From Candidatus Leptovillus gracilis (GTDB taxonomy: Bacteria; Chloroflexota; Anaerolineae; Promineifilales; Promineifilaceae), in the NCBI GenBank assembly GCA_016716065.1, contig JADJXA010000003.1, positions 1 through 64,000 of the forward strand: DNA of 64,000 nucleotides. Direction: 5' to 3'. The notes under the pieces are model-generated. The model saw only the letters and a list, made by a program, of their open reading frames with translations, did not search any database and was not told where the DNA came from. Made by a program: the position numbers and the translations under genes. Of this stretch, positions 62,167 to 64,000 are shown piece by piece; position 1 is the first letter of the stretch; every line of letters starts with the position of its first letter.

Positions 62167-62645
62167 CTACGGCCCGCGCCGAATCATATCCAGCGTATGG
62201 GACAGGACCGGATCACGGCCGGCAATCTGGTCGGCCAGCGTGGTGGGCACGATGATGTCGGGCATAACCCCCTCATCGCTCAACCGGCCGTTGGGGCGAA
62301 CCAGGCACATTCGGGAAGATTGGTACGGCAGGCCGGTGCGGGGCAAGGGCAGCATTTCTGTGGGAACGTTGGCGCAGTAGGAAGCGGTATCCAGGGTTTC
62401 TTCGCCGATGAGCTGCGCCCGGCCGCTGTCTTGCAGGGCGGTCGCTAGAGTGATCGCGCCGGAAAATGTATCCGGACCGATGAGGACGTAGAGTTGACCC
62501 CGGTAACGCTCGGCCACGTCGAACGGCCGTAGCCATTCATAGTCTGTCTCTCTGGGGCTGCCGGAACCATAGCCACCAAACGGGGTAACGTACTGGCGAG
62601 AACACCAGCGGAATGGTTCATCTAGCAGCTTGTCGGAGAAGATAC
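62167..62645 (-). pseudogene. S41 peptidase C-terminal part, cut by an IS
   Basis: The minus strand encodes the C-terminal part of an S41 (tricorn/CtpA-like) protease: FSDKLLDEPFRWCSRQYVTP, then YRGQLYVLIGPDTFSGAITL with the TFSGA active-site region, and MCLVRPNGRLSDEGVMPDII. It ends at TAG 62167. Similarity starts abruptly at about 62645 where the IS begins; the open frame beyond that is antisense to the transposase. The N-terminal half must lie beyond the insertion or be lost. Confidence 0.7.
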
Positions 62646-64000
62646 GTTTCTCCGAACAAAAATGATTTCGGTGTAAACTTTGGGTATGGCAAGAAAATTC
62701 AGAACTGCTGATTACGAAAGACCTGGACCTGCAAACACCTTGCGCGATGTCCTGCCACCTGACCATTTGGCTCGCTTCATTGTCGCTGTCGTCGCCCAAC
62801 TTGATTTGGGGATCATGTATAGAAAGTATAGTGAGCGGAGTGCGCCACCATACGCCCCGGAAGTGATGTTGGGATTGCTGTTCTGCCGCTATGCCAGCCG
62901 GCGTATTCAGTTCGCTAAGATTGAACGCGCCACCCATGAGGTGATTCCCTTTCGTTTCATTACCGGTGACAGCACCCCGACCTTAGAGACGTTGGGCTTT
63001 CGCCAACAATTTTCTGGCTGAACTGAAAGAGTTGTTTGTCCAGATACCATTGATTGCCCAGGCGATGGGCTATTTGCAATTGGGTAACGTCAGTCTGGGT
63101 GGCAGCAAAATCCATGCCGATGCGTCCAAGAGCAAAGCGGTCAGTTACCAGCGGCTGTTGGCTATCGAAGCCTATCTGCAAGCCGAAGTCGAGGGTTGTT
63201 CACTTTGGCTGAAGTTGCCGATGGAGGACAACTGCCCGAAGAGATGAACATTCCCGATGAGATTGCCCGACGCCAGCAGCAATTGGCGCGGCTGGCCCGA
63301 AGCCAAGAAGGTGCTGGAGGAACGCGCCCAGGCCCGGTATGAAAGCCGAGCAAGCCGAATACGAGGCCAAGATGCAAGCCGGGCCGAAAAGACCGACCCC
63401 AGGGGGAAAAAAGCCGCCGGGCAAACCACCGCAGCCACCCACTCCAGGACCCAGAGATAAAGACCAGTACAACTTCACCGACCCCCGAATCGCGCATCAT
63501 GAAAAGGCCACCAACAGCGGCTTTGACCAACATTATAACGTCCAGGTAGTGGTTGACCATGACAGTCGTCTGGTAGTGGGCATTGGTTGTGTGACCATAC
63601 CAACGATAAACAGGCCGCCCTGCCAACTCTCGACACCGTACCACCAGTCGTGGGTCGGCCGAAAAAGGTCAATTTGGACACCGGCTATTTCAGCGAAAAC
63701 AACATCGCCAGCTTGGAAGCGCGCGGCATTGACCCTGCATCGCCACCGGTCGCAGCCCACACCATCAGGGTTGGCGTCCCTTTTTCCTGGACAATCCCAA
63801 CCCGCCACCCAATGATGCTTCCGTCAAAGAGCAAATGGCTTACAAACTGCAGACCACCCGGCAAAGCCACCTACCGTTTGCGCAAATCGACGGTTGAACC
63901 GGTTATCGGTATCGTAAGGAAACCTTGGGTTTGCCGGTTTTCTCTGCGAGGCCTGGTTGCTGCCGGTGGCGAATGGACATTGGTTTGTCTGGCTTACAAC
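62630..64000 (+). mobile_element. IS1182-like insertion sequence, decayed, runs off the window
   Basis: Insertion sequence disrupting the S41 peptidase gene. The left end has a small palindrome CGGAGAAGATACGTTTCTCC at 62635-62654. The transposase gene starts shortly after, and the right end is beyond 64000. No ACGGCCGT palindrome occurs inside, unlike the host DNA. Confidence 0.7.
62686..64000 (+). pseudogene. IS1182-family transposase, multiply frameshifted
   Basis: Begins MARKFRTADYERPGPANTLR, then LPPDHLARFIVAVVAQLDLG and APEVMLGLLFCRYASRRIQF (DUF772 N-terminal domain). A frame change near 63000 continues LAELKELFVQIPLIAQAMGY and GGSKIHADASKSKAVSYQRL with the first DDE acid region. Further shifts lead through YNFTDPRIAHHEKATNSGF to the C-terminal words RGLVAAGGEWTLVCLAYN at the window edge. 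At least four shifts mean it is inactive. Confidence 0.8.

Noticed and set aside
1..64000. tRNA or rRNA genes
   Set aside because: No cloverleaf with a GGTTCGAATC-type arm and no rRNA sequence was found; GGTTCGACTTCC at 12016 is part of a plain hairpin.

Overview
The window looks like a chromosomal contig from an uncultured filamentous-type Chloroflexota (Anaerolineae-like) bacterium. This is inferred from gene content rather than a marker gene. Supporting signs are a large MalT/LuxR STAND regulator, small families such as DUF6295-like and DUF3179 proteins, secreted proteins ending in a YLP tail, an F420-type Ddn-like oxidoreductase, and the absence of typical Gram-negative outer-membrane genes. 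No rRNA, tRNA or CRISPR array was seen.

Layout. 0-2.4 kb: two-component pair. 2.6-8.1 kb: scattered metabolic genes (DUF3179 lipoprotein, alpha/beta hydrolase, Ddn-like protein, flavodoxin) mixed with decayed genes (APH kinase, small membrane protein, CobW GTPase). 8.1-17.9 kb: a complete xylose regulon. A ROK repressor is divergent from xylF-xylG-xylH-xylA-xylB, with two xylO-like operators between them. The binding protein is a tandem XylF-XylF fusion. 18.4-29.3 kb: a STAND-LuxR regulator followed by a long same-strand series of membrane proteins (CPBP protease, truncated beta-lactamase, DUF3267, VanZ-cNMP, bactofilin-type membrane domain, DUF7010-like, ABC exporter). A duplicated 46-bp element lies about 40 bp before two of its genes. 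29.3-34.2 kb: gene scraps (aspartyl protease and UvrD ends), an SF1 helicase with a DbpA-like N-terminus, dienelactone hydrolase, and small proteins. 34.2-40.1 kb: a giant secreted gingipain-like C25 peptidase. 40.3-44.6 kb: YtkA-like protein, DUF411 with an in-frame TGA at its first cluster Cys, di-haem peroxidase, and an OmpR/HK pair. 44.6-48.6 kb: the end of a family B DNA polymerase and a large secreted repeat protein. 48.8-54.0 kb: P-loop kinase, small proteins, and a manganese/zinc-type ABC operon. That operon has a perfect promoter and operator, and its last permease carries a DtxR-like tail. 54.3-57.2 kb: lower-GC block (DUF1801, PLP decarboxylase, S51 peptidase). 57.6-64 kb: secreted proteins, an O-antigen ligase with TPRs, and an S41 peptidase cut by a decayed IS1182-like element that runs off the end.

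Genome-scale signals. The palindrome AACGGCCGTT (core ACGGCCGT) occurs about 110 times by hand count. It lies inside genes in all frames and between genes, but is missing from xylG/xylH and the IS. It behaves like a highly iterated palindrome (compare cyanobacterial HIP1). Short dispersed palindromic repeats and many gene remnants show active rearrangement. Several otherwise good genes carry single-base frameshifts near homopolymers, which may be real or consensus errors.
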